From positions 1 through 23,055 of the IMG/VR virus record IMGVR_UViG_3300037069_003604: DNA of 23,055 nt. One strand, written 5' to 3'. The position numbers were made by a program, and so were the translations under genes. The stretch's first letter is position 1. Every line of letters begins with the position of its first letter. The notes beneath the pieces are model-generated. The model saw only the letters and a program-made list of their open reading frames with translations. It was not told where the DNA came from and ran no database searches. Origin of the DNA: a virus. Shown here in pieces: positions 8,483 through 15,214 of the stretch.

Positions 8483-8978
8483 GTATCTTTTCTCCCGGAT
8501 TCCGCTTCAATGATCTCTAACAGTTTATTTGAAAAGATATCAAATTGCCATGGTTCCCATTCATCCACCATTTCGGGTGTGACGCATGTGTATCTAGCAA
8601 TCCAAGCTTTTCTCTCCCAGAGAGTTCGAGCGCGATCAGAAATTATCCTCCTGAAACCAGCTCGATTTGGGGCTCCTTTCCCGCATCATCCCCCCCTGCT
8701 AATTTACCTACAACCTTTAAAAGCTGGGTATATTCGCCCATGCTTAAAATAGAATCTAAATCTTCACGCTCAAGTGCATTCAAAGCTTTGCCATCAATTG
8801 ATACCAACAATGACTGAAGTAAAGCTTTCTGCATCATTACTTGCATCAAAGAGCTATCCCCATCCGCTCTTTTTGCCACCTGCTGAGCTGCATTCTCTGT
8901 ATCTGAAATTTTCATCACTCTGAGTAGAACAACCTTTTGAGTCGATAAAGTTACTTTAACAACGTTTATTTTCGCCAT
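8479..8978 (-). CDS. Tail assembly chaperone GT fusion by programmed -1 frameshift
   Basis: Joined product: frame of the G gene from 8978 to 8676 (101 codons), then -1 frame from 8676 to 8479 (65 residues plus TGA), 166 aa in total. The extension starts GAPNRAGFRR and continues with IISDRARTLWERKAWIARY, then PEMVDEWEPWQFDIFSNKL and LEIIEAE, a Trp-rich helical sequence. It has no conventional start upstream of MVDEWEP. It fills an otherwise empty gap of about 160 nt and ends in an ATGA overlap with the tape measure start. The -1 frame is closed by TGA at 8688-8686, so the shift must occur between there and the G stop; the GGGAAAG heptamer lies exactly in that interval and in X XXY YYZ phase. 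The lambda G/GT system uses the same heptamer. Confidence 0.85.
8643..8978 (-). CDS. Tail assembly chaperone, unshifted product (G-type)
   Basis: A 111-aa product starting MAKINVVKVTLSTQKVVLLR, followed by KISDTENAAQQVAKRADGD, a helical core, and GEYTQLLKVVGKLAGGDDAGK. This resembles G-type tail assembly chaperones that coat the tape measure during tube polymerisation. I chose ATG 8978 (AGGAG about 10 nt upstream) over the ATG at 9041, which would add 21 residues of non-conserved leader with no SD. The gene lies between tube and tape measure, the canonical slot for G/GT. Near its 3' end a GGGAAAG heptamer allows a -1 shift into the downstream T frame. Without the shift, translation ends at TAA 8645-8643 after ELVSGG. 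Confidence 0.88.
   Translation of the reverse strand: MAKINVVKVTLSTQKVVLLRVMKISDTENAAQQVAKRADGDSSLMQVMMQKALLQSLLVSIDGKALNALEREDLDSILSMGEYTQLLKVVGKLAGGDDAGKEPQIELVSGG
8676..8682 (-). other. Slippery heptamer GGGAAAG for -1 frameshift
   Basis: In the chaperone reading frame the bases read gcG GGA AAG, that is X XXY YYZ, the ideal phase for simultaneous P- and A-site slippage to GGG AAA. It matches the heptamer known from lambda gpG/gpGT. A G7 run (8690-8696) ends 7 nt upstream and could pair with the anti-SD as a stimulator. A TCGAGC/GCTCGA stem (8665-8660 with 8631-8626) starts 10 nt downstream, but its 28-nt loop makes it a weak candidate. Confidence 0.82.
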
Positions 8979-9061
8979 ATTTTTCGGGCTCCTGATCCCG
9001 TAATTGTGGTGGAGGGTATTACTTCCAGAGGAACCCCCCATAACCTCTCAGGATTAATGCT

Positions 9062-9487
9062 TTAAAGCGCTTTGCGCCCAGAGCATTGGAACTCAATTCG
9101 TTTGGTCATCTTTGCTTGAAGACCTTCCTGTTTTCTGCTCATCTTGAATTGCATGTCATAATAGACATAACTTTGAGTTGTACCATCGGTGTAATATTCA
9201 GTAGTCACCATGGTGTAATCTTCAACTCCAATTCCATTGAGATTATTCGTAACCAAGGCATCAATGAAAACATCAACCTCTGCATTTTTTACTTCTGCAT
9301 CGACAGAACCAGACCATCCCTCAATTGCCTGATCCCCTTCAGGTTCAGGAGCGCCAACATACATAGCGCGCATGAAAGTTGAATCTTGGTTAATGTCAAC
9401 CGAAGTTAAATTAGCAAAACCGACTTGAGTGCCATTTCCAAAAAACTTGATTTGTCCCTGGTGGCCTCTTATTGAAGCATTAGCCAT
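9062..9487 (-). CDS. Tail tube protein
   Basis: A 141-aa protein immediately after the sheath, as in XkdK/XkdM and P2 FI/FII order. The sequence reads as the beta-barrel of contractile tail tubes: GHQGQIKFFGNGTQVGFANL, then TSVDINQDSTFMRAMYVGAP, a mid-chain region EGWSGSVDAEVKNAEVDVF, and a C-terminal strand pair ending KRIEFQCSGRKAL. It stacks as hexameric rings inside the sheath. AAGGGGG lies about 5 nt before the ATG. A GC-rich inverted repeat covers the last codons (9067-9077). Confidence 0.9.
   Translation of the reverse strand: MANASIRGHQGQIKFFGNGTQVGFANLTSVDINQDSTFMRAMYVGAPEPEGDQAIEGWSGSVDAEVKNAEVDVFIDALVTNNLNGIGVEDYTMVTTEYYTDGTTQSYVYYDMQFKMSRKQEGLQAKMTKRIEFQCSGRKAL
9067..9077 (-). 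terminator. Small GC hairpin at tube gene end (possible attenuator)
   Basis: GCGC-AAA-GCGC on the minus strand ends 2 nt before the TAA stop and is followed by TTTAAAG. It is short for an intrinsic terminator but lies where expression should drop between the abundant tube protein and the low-level chaperone. Confidence 0.3.
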
Positions 9488-9497
9488 CTTATCCCCC

Positions 9498-10952
9498 TTA
9501 TCCTGAAGCTTCGGTTACAACTACGCTTTCACCGATCTCTGTTTGAAGAACGATAAATCGCATAGAACTAAAGATTCTTCTTTTGTATAAAATCTTAAAA
9601 TATCCGGCTGCGATTGAATCATCCGTGTTTAAACTTTTGGTATCGACTAAAGATGCCTTACCAGAAGACACTTCAGCATCACTAGGCACTAAACCGCTTG
9701 TTTCAAGAAGTCTGTTGTATGAAGAAATAGCTCCTGCAACATTCCCTCGATTCAAAGCACTATTCAGTCCATTTTGAAAATTCTTTAAGTATTTAGCCAG
9801 AGATTGAATGATATAATCAGTCATTCTTCGTCGAAACACCATAATCTTAGAACTGTTAGCAATCTGAGTCACAATCCCACTTTTGATTTTGATTCCTAAA
9901 TCAGAATCTACTTCAAATGCAGAGATGCCTGCGGCATTCAAACTGATATAATCGCTTCTCTCAAGAGATTGACTTAAGGATTCAATTCCACCGAAATATT
10001 GAGCATTACCGGCAAAAGCAGGGTCAATATTTGGAGCCATTTGAGATAAAGCAGCGGCGTAGAAGCTTGCTAAGCTAACTAGCGTACTGACACCAGCGAT
10101 TGAAGTATATCCATAGGGATAACAATAAATAATACGTCCATCGGTATCTCTATAACTAGCTACATCAATGATTGCGGAAGAAACACTTGCATCGCTACCA
10201 TAATCTAGCACGCACATTTTATCAGTAGTTGCTGCCATCGATGTTTTTAAATATCCATTCCTAGTTGTATTATAAGCATCTAAGAAAAGAATATTTCCTG
10301 CGCCTGAAACTTGGCTTGCATTGATTGCAGTCTGATAATCTGTATCAGCTACTGAGCCATCGCTACCGCTCGATAAGTTTGTAGCAGAGGCATTCGCGGG
10401 TTCGCTGGTATTTAAAACAACCGTTGCTGTAATTAAATTAGAATTAGCAAAAGGATTATTGTTGACACTGATAGAAGCTATCTGAACATTGTCATAAACT
10501 TCATCAGGCCATACAGCTCCTGGATTTGCATCGTGGACAATATATTTTTTACCTGCAATAGAACCTGCAGCAATAGTGATTTGGATATTATTTCCGTATG
10601 CGCCTGACCATAAAGCAGTGAAAGTGATTGCAGAAGCAGGTGTTGCATTTGGAAATGTATGAGTGGCGGCTGCAGCACTAGAAGAGACAACTCGGATCAC
10701 ATTGAGTAATCCAAACTTCTTATTCTGAAGTGCGACTAATCCGCTATAACTTAAGTTATTCCCATAACGTTCAAAAAGTTGCCCGGTAGAACCTACGGAT
10801 TGTAATCCAGGGGCTCCACGTTCAAATTGACCTACTAATATCGCGACGCCTGTAGGAACGCCTGTCACCGAAGGAGGTGGGCTTGTATCATCGATATAAA
10901 TACCATCTAACAAACCCCAATCCGTAGGGTTAGTTGAGCTATAAATAGACAT
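9498..10952 (-). CDS. Contractile tail sheath protein
   Basis: A 484-aa sheath protein. The N-terminal region GIYIDDTSPPPSVTGVPTGV, then AILVGQFERGAPGLQSVGS and FERYGN, is the standard start of phage sheath proteins (Mu gpL, XkdK type). The variable middle domain includes LWSGAYGNNIQITIAAGS and DGSVADTDYQTAI, and the C-terminal half includes YRDTDGRIIYCYPYG, FRRRMTDYIIQSLAKYLKNF and the terminal strand RFIVLQTEIGESVVV used for the handshake between subunits. Its length is normal for P2/Mu-size tails and below T4 gp18. The SD (AAAGGAC) is about 7 nt from the ATG but sits inside a small hairpin, one of three in the leader. Confidence 0.94.
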   Translation of the reverse strand: MSIYSSTNPTDWGLLDGIYIDDTSPPPSVTGVPTGVAILVGQFERGAPGLQSVGSTGQLFERYGNNLSYSGLVALQNKKFGLLNVIRVVSSSAAAATHTFPNATPASAITFTALWSGAYGNNIQITIAAGSIAGKKYIVHDANPGAVWPDEVYDNVQIASISVNNNPFANSNLITATVVLNTSEPANASATNLSSGSDGSVADTDYQTAINASQVSGAGNILFLDAYNTTRNGYLKTSMAATTDKMCVLDYGSDASVSSAIIDVASYRDTDGRIIYCYPYGYTSIAGVSTLVSLASFYAAALSQMAPNIDPAFAGNAQYFGGIESLSQSLERSDYISLNAAGISAFEVDSDLGIKIKSGIVTQIANSSKIMVFRRRMTDYIIQSLAKYLKNFQNGLNSALNRGNVAGAISSYNRLLETSGLVPSDAEVSSGKASLVDTKSLNTDDSIAAGYFKILYKRRIFSSMRFIVLQTEIGESVVVTEASG

Positions 10953-10957
10953 AGATC

Positions 10958-11014
10958 TGTCCTTTCAATGGACATAATAGAACCTTCAATGGTTCACGGG
11001 ACTATCCTTAGTCC
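10958..11014 (-). promoter_or_regulatory. Sheath leader with three tandem stem-loops, the last covering the SD
   Basis: Minus-strand hairpins in order: GGACTA-AGGA-TAGTCC (11014-10999, containing the TAA of the upstream gene), GAACC-ATTGAA-GGTTC (10995-10980), and TGTCC-ATTGAAA-GGACA (10974-10958). The last includes the AGGA core of the sheath SD in its 3' arm. The second and third loops share ATTGAA. This 55-nt spacer is long for this compact operon. A role in translation control or mRNA processing is inferred. Confidence 0.5.
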
Positions 11015-11640
11015 ACTATCACCGTTTCGGTGCCCGAAGAATCATCAGTGAGATCGATATTCTCAGAGGTGACTTCAGAAGATATTTGAATACTCTTCAT
11101 AGCGTAATATGTTTGTTTTCGAATTTCACGAGTATTTACAAGAACTGTAATTTTCTCTCTGCGTTCCTGTCTTTGAGCTGATGCCTCATCGTCGATACAC
11201 TCGGTAGTGTCTAAATCAAATCTGGCATAAACATGCTCGTTATATCCACGTAATTTAAGAGATAATCCATCTGGCCTACCTTCTGAAACACCTTTCATAT
11301 CGTTCTGCTGTCGATTGAAAGCAGTCATTATTTTCGCCAAATAAAGATCTCTTTGGAGCTTATCTCGGGTCCATAAATCTAATTGGAATATATCATCCCA
11401 TTCCGCTACGACTAGAGTAGCCGTTACTTTACCGTTTACGTCAGGAGTTGTGATGTGAACTTGCTCTGGAAATAAAGGTGATCTTTTGGGTTTCATCGTC
11501 GAAATAGTCACGGAAGGATATTCGAGTTGTTGATTGCCGTAAGGCCATTCCTGAATGACAGTAAGACCCTTAATTTGCCTCTGAAGGTATTTTGCAAGGG
11601 TGGCTATGCATGCGCTCATTGGAGTTAACGAATTACCCAT
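11008..11640 (-). CDS. Tail terminator / tail completion protein
   Basis: A 210-aa protein between the HK97-gp10-like protein and the sheath, the usual place of the tail terminator in myophages. Visible features are a first helix (ACIATLAKYLQRQIKGLTVI), an extended strand EYPSVTISTMKPKRSPLF, and VVAEWDDIFQLDLWTRDKLQRDLY, a strand-helix unit typical of terminators that cap the last tube ring. The C-terminal 40 residues are acidic and Ser/Thr-rich (DDSSGTETVIVD). GGAG lies 7 nt before ATG 11640; the start overlaps the previous gene by 8 nt. The assignment is by fold pattern plus position. Confidence 0.7.
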   Translation of the reverse strand: MGNSLTPMSACIATLAKYLQRQIKGLTVIQEWPYGNQQLEYPSVTISTMKPKRSPLFPEQVHITTPDVNGKVTATLVVAEWDDIFQLDLWTRDKLQRDLYLAKIMTAFNRQQNDMKGVSEGRPDGLSLKLRGYNEHVYARFDLDTTECIDDEASAQRQERREKITVLVNTREIRKQTYYAMKSIQISSEVTSENIDLTDDSSGTETVIVD

Positions 11641-12085
11641 GCTTAATCTCCTGTTTGATGTTCTCGATGATCTTGGGCAGTGTGTTTTCTAAAACATGCC
11701 TAGGAACCATTCCATGCTGCTGAATCTTTTTTTGAGTAGCTCTTGCAAGCTTCCAGACTTCAGGCGAGAAATCGGGCGGCTGAGATGGATCTTGTAAAAC
11801 CCGTTTTGCCCATCTGAGAAGAGGAGCCAGGGGGGGCGTAAAAGGTCTTGTTCCATATTCAATAATGCCTGCATAAGGAGCATGATTACCAATAATGGCT
11901 TGCTTCTCATCTATTCTAAAATCCCAACTAGCGGAATATAGCCCGGTATCAACAGGAGAAGCTGCAACTAAATCTGAAATACTTTTTTGAAGCCCTCGAC
12001 TAACGGCTTTTCTGACTTCTTTTTGGGATCTCCCATAAAAGTTTCCAAGCTCTTTGCTAAGCTGATCGAGGTCAATCGTCTTCAA
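11633..12085 (-). CDS. HK97 gp10-like head-tail / minor tail protein
   Basis: A 150-aa protein with the HK97 gp10 family pattern: an N-terminal helix (LSKELGNFYGRSQKEVRKAV), the conserved SPVDTGLYSASWDFRID, the turn NHAPYAGIIEYGTRPFTPP, and a C-terminal helix. The family joins or completes the tail near the neck. The start is TTG 12085, preceded 6 nt upstream by GAGG and overlapping the TGA of the previous gene (TTGA). An ATG alternative within the first residues is absent. A coding-strand C7 run (11830-11836) encodes Pro-Pro in FTPPLAP. Confidence 0.85.
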   Translation of the reverse strand: MKTIDLDQLSKELGNFYGRSQKEVRKAVSRGLQKSISDLVAASPVDTGLYSASWDFRIDEKQAIIGNHAPYAGIIEYGTRPFTPPLAPLLRWAKRVLQDPSQPPDFSPEVWKLARATQKKIQQHGMVPRHVLENTLPKIIENIKQEIKHG

Positions 12086-12603
12086 ATAATCCTCAAAGCT
12101 TTCTTAGCAAAACCTAGAATTTTTTTAGAATATTCTAATCCTTTGACAGCGTATTCTGCAGCCGCCTCTCGGTTCTTTTTAAGCCCTAAAATGCCTGCTC
12201 CATAGATGGCATTTCCTACAAGGAAATTTCTAGTTTCTTGCCTTGCAAATTGTTTGGCTCGTTCTTTTTTATGACCTTTTCCTACCACGCTAGCTGCAGC
12301 TAAAGCAGTACCAGCTGCATCAATCACATGAGTCGCTGCGCTTCCTAGTGCTAATCCTCTAGGGGTAGCAAAAGTTGCCGCTCCAATGGCACCTGTGGCA
12401 GCCGATAAACCAAGAGATGCAAGATCTAATTTATGATTTACGTTAATTTTATCAGATTTTTTAAAGCCATTTTTGTGTGTAGAATATGCAGCCCCTGCAC
12501 CTGTGGCTAAGCTTGCAGCTTTGGCAATATGACCCGCACCTAAAGATGCACGAATAGGAATAATTCGGCCATTTTTTCTAATAAATCGAATTGCATCCGA
12601 CAT
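12082..12603 (-). CDS. N-terminally tagged Ala/Gly-rich basic protein (putative virion cargo)
   Basis: A 173-aa protein of no family I recognise. Residues 6-18 (RFIRKNGRIIPIR) carry the peptide shared with three other proteins here. The rest is Ala/Gly-rich with three apolar segments (about 61-80, 83-109 and 127-141), separated by Lys-rich loops such as KGHKKERAKQFARQE. It ends in a basic amphipathic helix (KKILGFAKKALRII). The composition fits a protein that inserts into or crosses membranes, like phage ejection proteins; this is inference. GAGG lies 4 nt before the ATG. It closes the accessory block just before the gp10-like gene, which it overlaps by 4 nt. Confidence 0.8.
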   Translation of the reverse strand: MSDAIRFIRKNGRIIPIRASLGAGHIAKAASLATGAGAAYSTHKNGFKKSDKINVNHKLDLASLGLSAATGAIGAATFATPRGLALGSAATHVIDAAGTALAAASVVGKGHKKERAKQFARQETRNFLVGNAIYGAGILGLKKNREAAAEYAVKGLEYSKKILGFAKKALRII

Positions 12604-12609
12604 AAAACC

Positions 12610-12825
12610 TCATGGTTTACTCGATTGAAAAAGATCTTTATCTGGCTTACCTTTATTCGTTAATTTGGCAGAATCTTTGGAGAGATTTTCGCTCGATGAA
12701 CTTTCTTGAGCAGCTTCTAATCGATTCGATTCGGAATTATTGATATCGCTAGGACCTGAACCGCCATATTGACCAACAGGGCGACGATTATAATCAACGC
12801 TTAGTTCTGTAGAAGTTTTTCCCAT
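12610..12825 (-). CDS. Small hydrophilic protein between tagged genes
   Basis: A 71-aa, Ser/Asn/Lys-rich, probably disordered protein (MGKTSTELSVDYNRRPVGQY..., then SSSSENLSKDSAKLTNKGK). I chose ATG 12825 because the G7 run just upstream can act as an SD (pairing with CCUCC using one wobble); ATG 12843 would add six residues and has no SD. It overlaps the 3' end of the preceding tagged gene by about 32 nt, and its stop is 6 nt from the next tagged gene. No family recognised. It could be a small structural or chaperone-like partner of its tagged neighbours, but nothing proves this. Confidence 0.6.
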   Translation of the reverse strand: MGKTSTELSVDYNRRPVGQYGGSGPSDINNSESNRLEAAQESSSSENLSKDSAKLTNKGKPDKDLFQSSKP

Positions 12826-13240
12826 ATCCCCCCCGATTATCATTCATTTTCTGATGCCCATAAAGAGTAGCGCCAAGAGCAGCAAGAGTATACTTGCCTT
12901 TATTCCTGGCAACATGGGCAGCACCTACCGCAGCCTTATGGTAATTATCCAAGGTGGAGGCAATCTTGGAAGCTTTCGTAGCCTGTTCCAATTGATGTTC
13001 AGCCCTTCCATGTAACTTGGCTCCCACATGAAGATACTTTCCTTCAGCCATAGCACTGAATTTATCAGCATGTTTTGAGAATGTTTCAGACTTCTTTAAG
13101 GCGATACTTGCCTTTTGAACGAAAGCACTGGCTCGTGCTCCAAGCTCCACATGAGCTGATTGCAAATTCTTTCCAGCCAGAGGAAAACGAATTGGGATAA
13201 TCCTACCCCCTTTTCGAATGAACTTGACTATGTTAGCCAT
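12794..13240 (-). CDS. N-terminally tagged helical basic protein (putative virion cargo)
   Basis: A 148-aa protein of unknown family. Residues 6-18 (KFIRKGGRIIPIR) match the shared tag; the 11-residue core is identical to that of the NlpC/P60-like neighbour although 8 of 33 bases differ, all silently. The body is a long, Ala/Lys/His-rich helical region (AGKNLQSAHVELGARASAF, QKASIALKKSETFSKHADK), ending in a short apolar stretch (KYTLAALGATLYG) and a basic Gly/Tyr-rich tail (GGYGKNFYRTKR). GAGGG lies 5 nt before the ATG. It starts 8 nt inside the end of the preceding gene, so the two are translationally coupled. Confidence 0.82.
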   Translation of the reverse strand: MANIVKFIRKGGRIIPIRFPLAGKNLQSAHVELGARASAFVQKASIALKKSETFSKHADKFSAMAEGKYLHVGAKLHGRAEHQLEQATKASKIASTLDNYHKAAVGAAHVARNKGKYTLAALGATLYGHQKMNDNRGGYGKNFYRTKR

Positions 13241-14168
13241 TCCCGCCCTCTTTCTTTTTCAATATTTTATGAGCAAGATAAGAAATACCCGCTGCGGCAG
13301 CTCCCCATTTTAAGCCTCTTCCAATAATTGCCACATAGGTTTTTGCAGAAGTCCCTGCAGCTTTTACAATATTCCGTTTAGCAACCTGCTCAATACCTTT
13401 TGCTTTCCTGAATTCTCCAGCAAAAGTATGCTCCCCTAATTTACTAAATTCTCTTCCAGCATAAGCCCTGATAGGTAAAGTATGACATACCATTGGGTCA
13501 TAGCTACGATTTACTTTTTTACCAAAAGGGAAAAGGTAATTACTGACTGCATTTTTTGAATACTCTTTAAAGTTCTGATAAGGCACATGCTTTTTAGCGG
13601 CAGTCTTGGCGAATTCAATTGCGGAAGCTTTTTCAGCTTTTCCAGCGTTTTTAAACCTAAACGCTGAAACATTCTGTTGAGCCATGAAATTCTCTAAAGA
13701 GTCCGTGGTTGCTCCCACATTAGTAGTCATGTGAGATACACGGCCTTTTCCTAAGTAAACGCCACCGTGGTACTTCTTGCCTCCACCAGCAAGAGGGATG
13801 ATGGTTGCATTCGAATAGAGAAGAGAGCTTCTTTTCAGCCCAAAGAATCGAGCGGTTTTGTGCGCTTTTTTCTGCATGTGTTCTGGCAGAGAGTCAATTG
13901 CATCTCCAACGCTCAAACCTGATGCACCCTTAGCATGAGAACCTGCCGTCAAGATATCTCCAGGCTTAAGCCTCTTTTGGAAGCTTTTAACGCCCCTAGA
14001 ATTCCTAACAGCAGACTCTTTCAAGTCAGCCTTATGCTCTTGGTGCAAATGATATCCCGCTGCTACCGCAGCCCCTGACACACCGGCAGTAGTTGCGGCA
14101 GCGCGGGCTTGATCTTCATTCCGGTCATGAATCGGAATTATTCTGCCACCCTTTCGGATGAATCTCAT
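13233..14168 (-). CDS. N-terminally tagged permuted NlpC/P60 (YiiX-like) hydrolase, putative virion-borne
   Basis: A 311-aa protein. Residues 2-14 are the shared tag (RFIRKGGRIIPIH). An Ala-rich apolar segment follows (about 21-38), then a papain-like domain in permuted order: LKPGDIL (68-73), H134 in KYHGGVYLGKGRVSH (GD and H-x-G-x-Y/x-G as in YiiX/LRAT-like proteins), and a candidate nucleophile C228 in YDPMVCHTLPIRAY. Such domains cleave peptide or amide bonds in peptidoglycan, or acyl/ester bonds in lipids. A second apolar segment lies near the C-terminus (about 286-302) before a Lys-rich end. Encoded in the head-neck region, it is best read as a virion hydrolase for cell entry; that role is inferred, the domain call is by motif. 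Confidence 0.78.
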   Translation of the reverse strand: MRFIRKGGRIIPIHDRNEDQARAAATTAGVSGAAVAAGYHLHQEHKADLKESAVRNSRGVKSFQKRLKPGDILTAGSHAKGASGLSVGDAIDSLPEHMQKKAHKTARFFGLKRSSLLYSNATIIPLAGGGKKYHGGVYLGKGRVSHMTTNVGATTDSLENFMAQQNVSAFRFKNAGKAEKASAIEFAKTAAKKHVPYQNFKEYSKNAVSNYLFPFGKKVNRSYDPMVCHTLPIRAYAGREFSKLGEHTFAGEFRKAKGIEQVAKRNIVKAAGTSAKTYVAIIGRGLKWGAAAAGISYLAHKILKKKEGGNG

Positions 14169-14404
14169 TAGAGAGGGCCAGGGCCTTTGCGGTATCTTCC
14201 TGCATCAGCATTTAATTGTTCTGATATGGAACCTTTTTGAGCTTGATCAATTGGATTGAAAGCGCGGTCATGGCGCTTTTCATCTAAATCAGCATCGTCG
14301 GTTGCAGCAGAACCATAACCACTGGTTGCTTGAAGTTTTCCTTGGAGATTGGCGTATTCTCCTTCGGCTTTGAGTAATTGTTTTTTTCCCATATCACTTG
14401 CCAT
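14168..14404 (-). CDS. Small hydrophilic protein upstream of tagged hydrolase
   Basis: A 78-aa charged, probably disordered protein (MASDMGKKQLLKAEGEYANL, then DDADLDEKRHDRAFNPIDQA) of no known family. GAGG lies about 9 nt before ATG 14404, which lies inside the last codons of the preceding gene. Its stop overlaps the start of the tagged hydrolase (TAATG), which itself lacks a clear SD and so depends on coupling to this gene. A role as partner or assembly factor for the hydrolase is possible but not shown. Confidence 0.7.
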   Translation of the reverse strand: MASDMGKKQLLKAEGEYANLQGKLQATSGYGSAATDDADLDEKRHDRAFNPIDQAQKGSISEQLNADAGRYRKGPGPL

Positions 14405-14858
14405 ATTTAATACCTCGCTGGTTAGTCAACTCACGCACTTGGACTGACCAAGTAACGTAACTTTCGGTTACATTGATGACTTGATACATCCGTTCCCCTA
14501 TCATATATAACTTTTGTATATTCTGACTAGGGCTAGTTCCATCAAGATCAGATATCTTATAATTTTGCTTTGATATATTCGTAAGAATAATGTCTCCAGA
14601 TTTTACGGCTCCGCCTTCTTTTAATCGAAGATCTTGACTGAAGTTCTTCATTCCTGGCGATGGCAAAATCTGTGCTATCGAATCGATGGCATGTCCTTCA
14701 GGTTGATTATTAGGACGGGTCAAACCTTTATCCTTAAACCAAGTCCTAGTTACCAAATAAACTGGTTCAATAATGGCACCGATTGAATCTCTCACACCCA
14801 AAATGGCATTCATATTCGGCAAAAGAGTTTTTACAATACCATTAGGATAATCGGTCAT
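14394..14858 (-). CDS. Probable head completion / neck protein
   Basis: A 154-aa protein two genes after the decoration protein, where stopper or neck proteins are encoded. It shows WFKDKGLTRP, then a beta-rich second half: KEGGAVKSGDIILTN (a barrel turn), KLYMIGERMYQVINV and TWSVQVREL. That strand pattern (a measure of 'GD/GE-R-Y-V-V' hairpins) resembles small beta-barrel head-completion proteins of the SPP1 gp16 / lambda FII kind, but no specific family is certain. Its ATG overlaps the stop of the preceding gene (ATGA); the SD is weak. Confidence 0.55.
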   Translation of the reverse strand: MTDYPNGIVKTLLPNMNAILGVRDSIGAIIEPVYLVTRTWFKDKGLTRPNNQPEGHAIDSIAQILPSPGMKNFSQDLRLKEGGAVKSGDIILTNISKQNYKISDLDGTSPSQNIQKLYMIGERMYQVINVTESYVTWSVQVRELTNQRGIKYGK

Positions 14859-15214
14859 ACCGTAACACCGATATTCGAACCCCCTGAAATGCCAATATAG
14901 GGAATATCAAGATGAGCTGCCAATTCTCGCGCAAATTTTTTTCTCTCAGTACGAAGCTGGCTTAGCTCTTTCGCATTCAACTCGATATCATTAACTTTAG
15001 ATGCAGCCAAACGAGAAGGCGCTTGAAAAATCTGCTGCTCTAAGACTGCAATCTGTGCAAGGTAAGCTCTTACCAAGTTCTCAGTGTCTATCGGTAATTG
15101 ATGAAGTCGGTCGTTCAAGATCTTATTATAGATCACTGAACCCGCTTGCAATGTTTTACCGCCATAGCCAAGAATCTGAACGACCTTATTTTGCTCCTGG
15201 CTTGAGAGCGCCAT
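14855..15214 (-). CDS. Helical head-tail connector-like protein (function uncertain)
   Basis: A 119-aa, mostly helical protein starting MALSSQEQNKVVQILGYGGK, with DTENLVRAYLAQIAVLEQQI in the middle, a charged helix (AKELSQLRTERKKFARELAA), and a short beta/Gly end (IPYIGISGGSNIGVTV). I chose ATG 15214, which has AAGGTGG 3-4 nt upstream; the longer frame to 15271 lacks this. It overlaps the end of the Lys/Ala-rich small gene by 29 nt. Its position after the capsid genes and before the neck candidate suggests an adaptor that binds the portal, but I do not recognise the family. Confidence 0.5.
   Translation of the reverse strand: MALSSQEQNKVVQILGYGGKTLQAGSVIYNKILNDRLHQLPIDTENLVRAYLAQIAVLEQQIFQAPSRLAASKVNDIELNAKELSQLRTERKKFARELAAHLDIPYIGISGGSNIGVTV

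Noticed and set aside
8690-8696. G7 run considered as the -1 slippery site itself
   Set aside because: A -1 shift there meets TGA at 8688-8686 at once, and a +1 shift ends after about 17 codons without joining the T frame. GGGAAAG downstream works.
8510-8817. Two overlapping plus-strand open frames (8510-8752, 8545-8817)
   Set aside because: They are antisense to the chaperone G and T frames, have no SD, low-complexity composition, and no neighbour on that strand. The minus-strand frameshifted reading explains the region better.
8979-9061. Extension of chaperone G to ATG 9041
   Set aside because: The 21 added residues (Gly/Ser/Asn-rich) have no SD and do not fit the family, while ATG 8978 has AGGAG and a typical N-terminus.
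10960-11000. Minus-strand promoter before the sheath (TATTAT at about 10974-10979)
   Set aside because: No -35-like hexamer at suitable spacing; the region is better described by its stem-loops.
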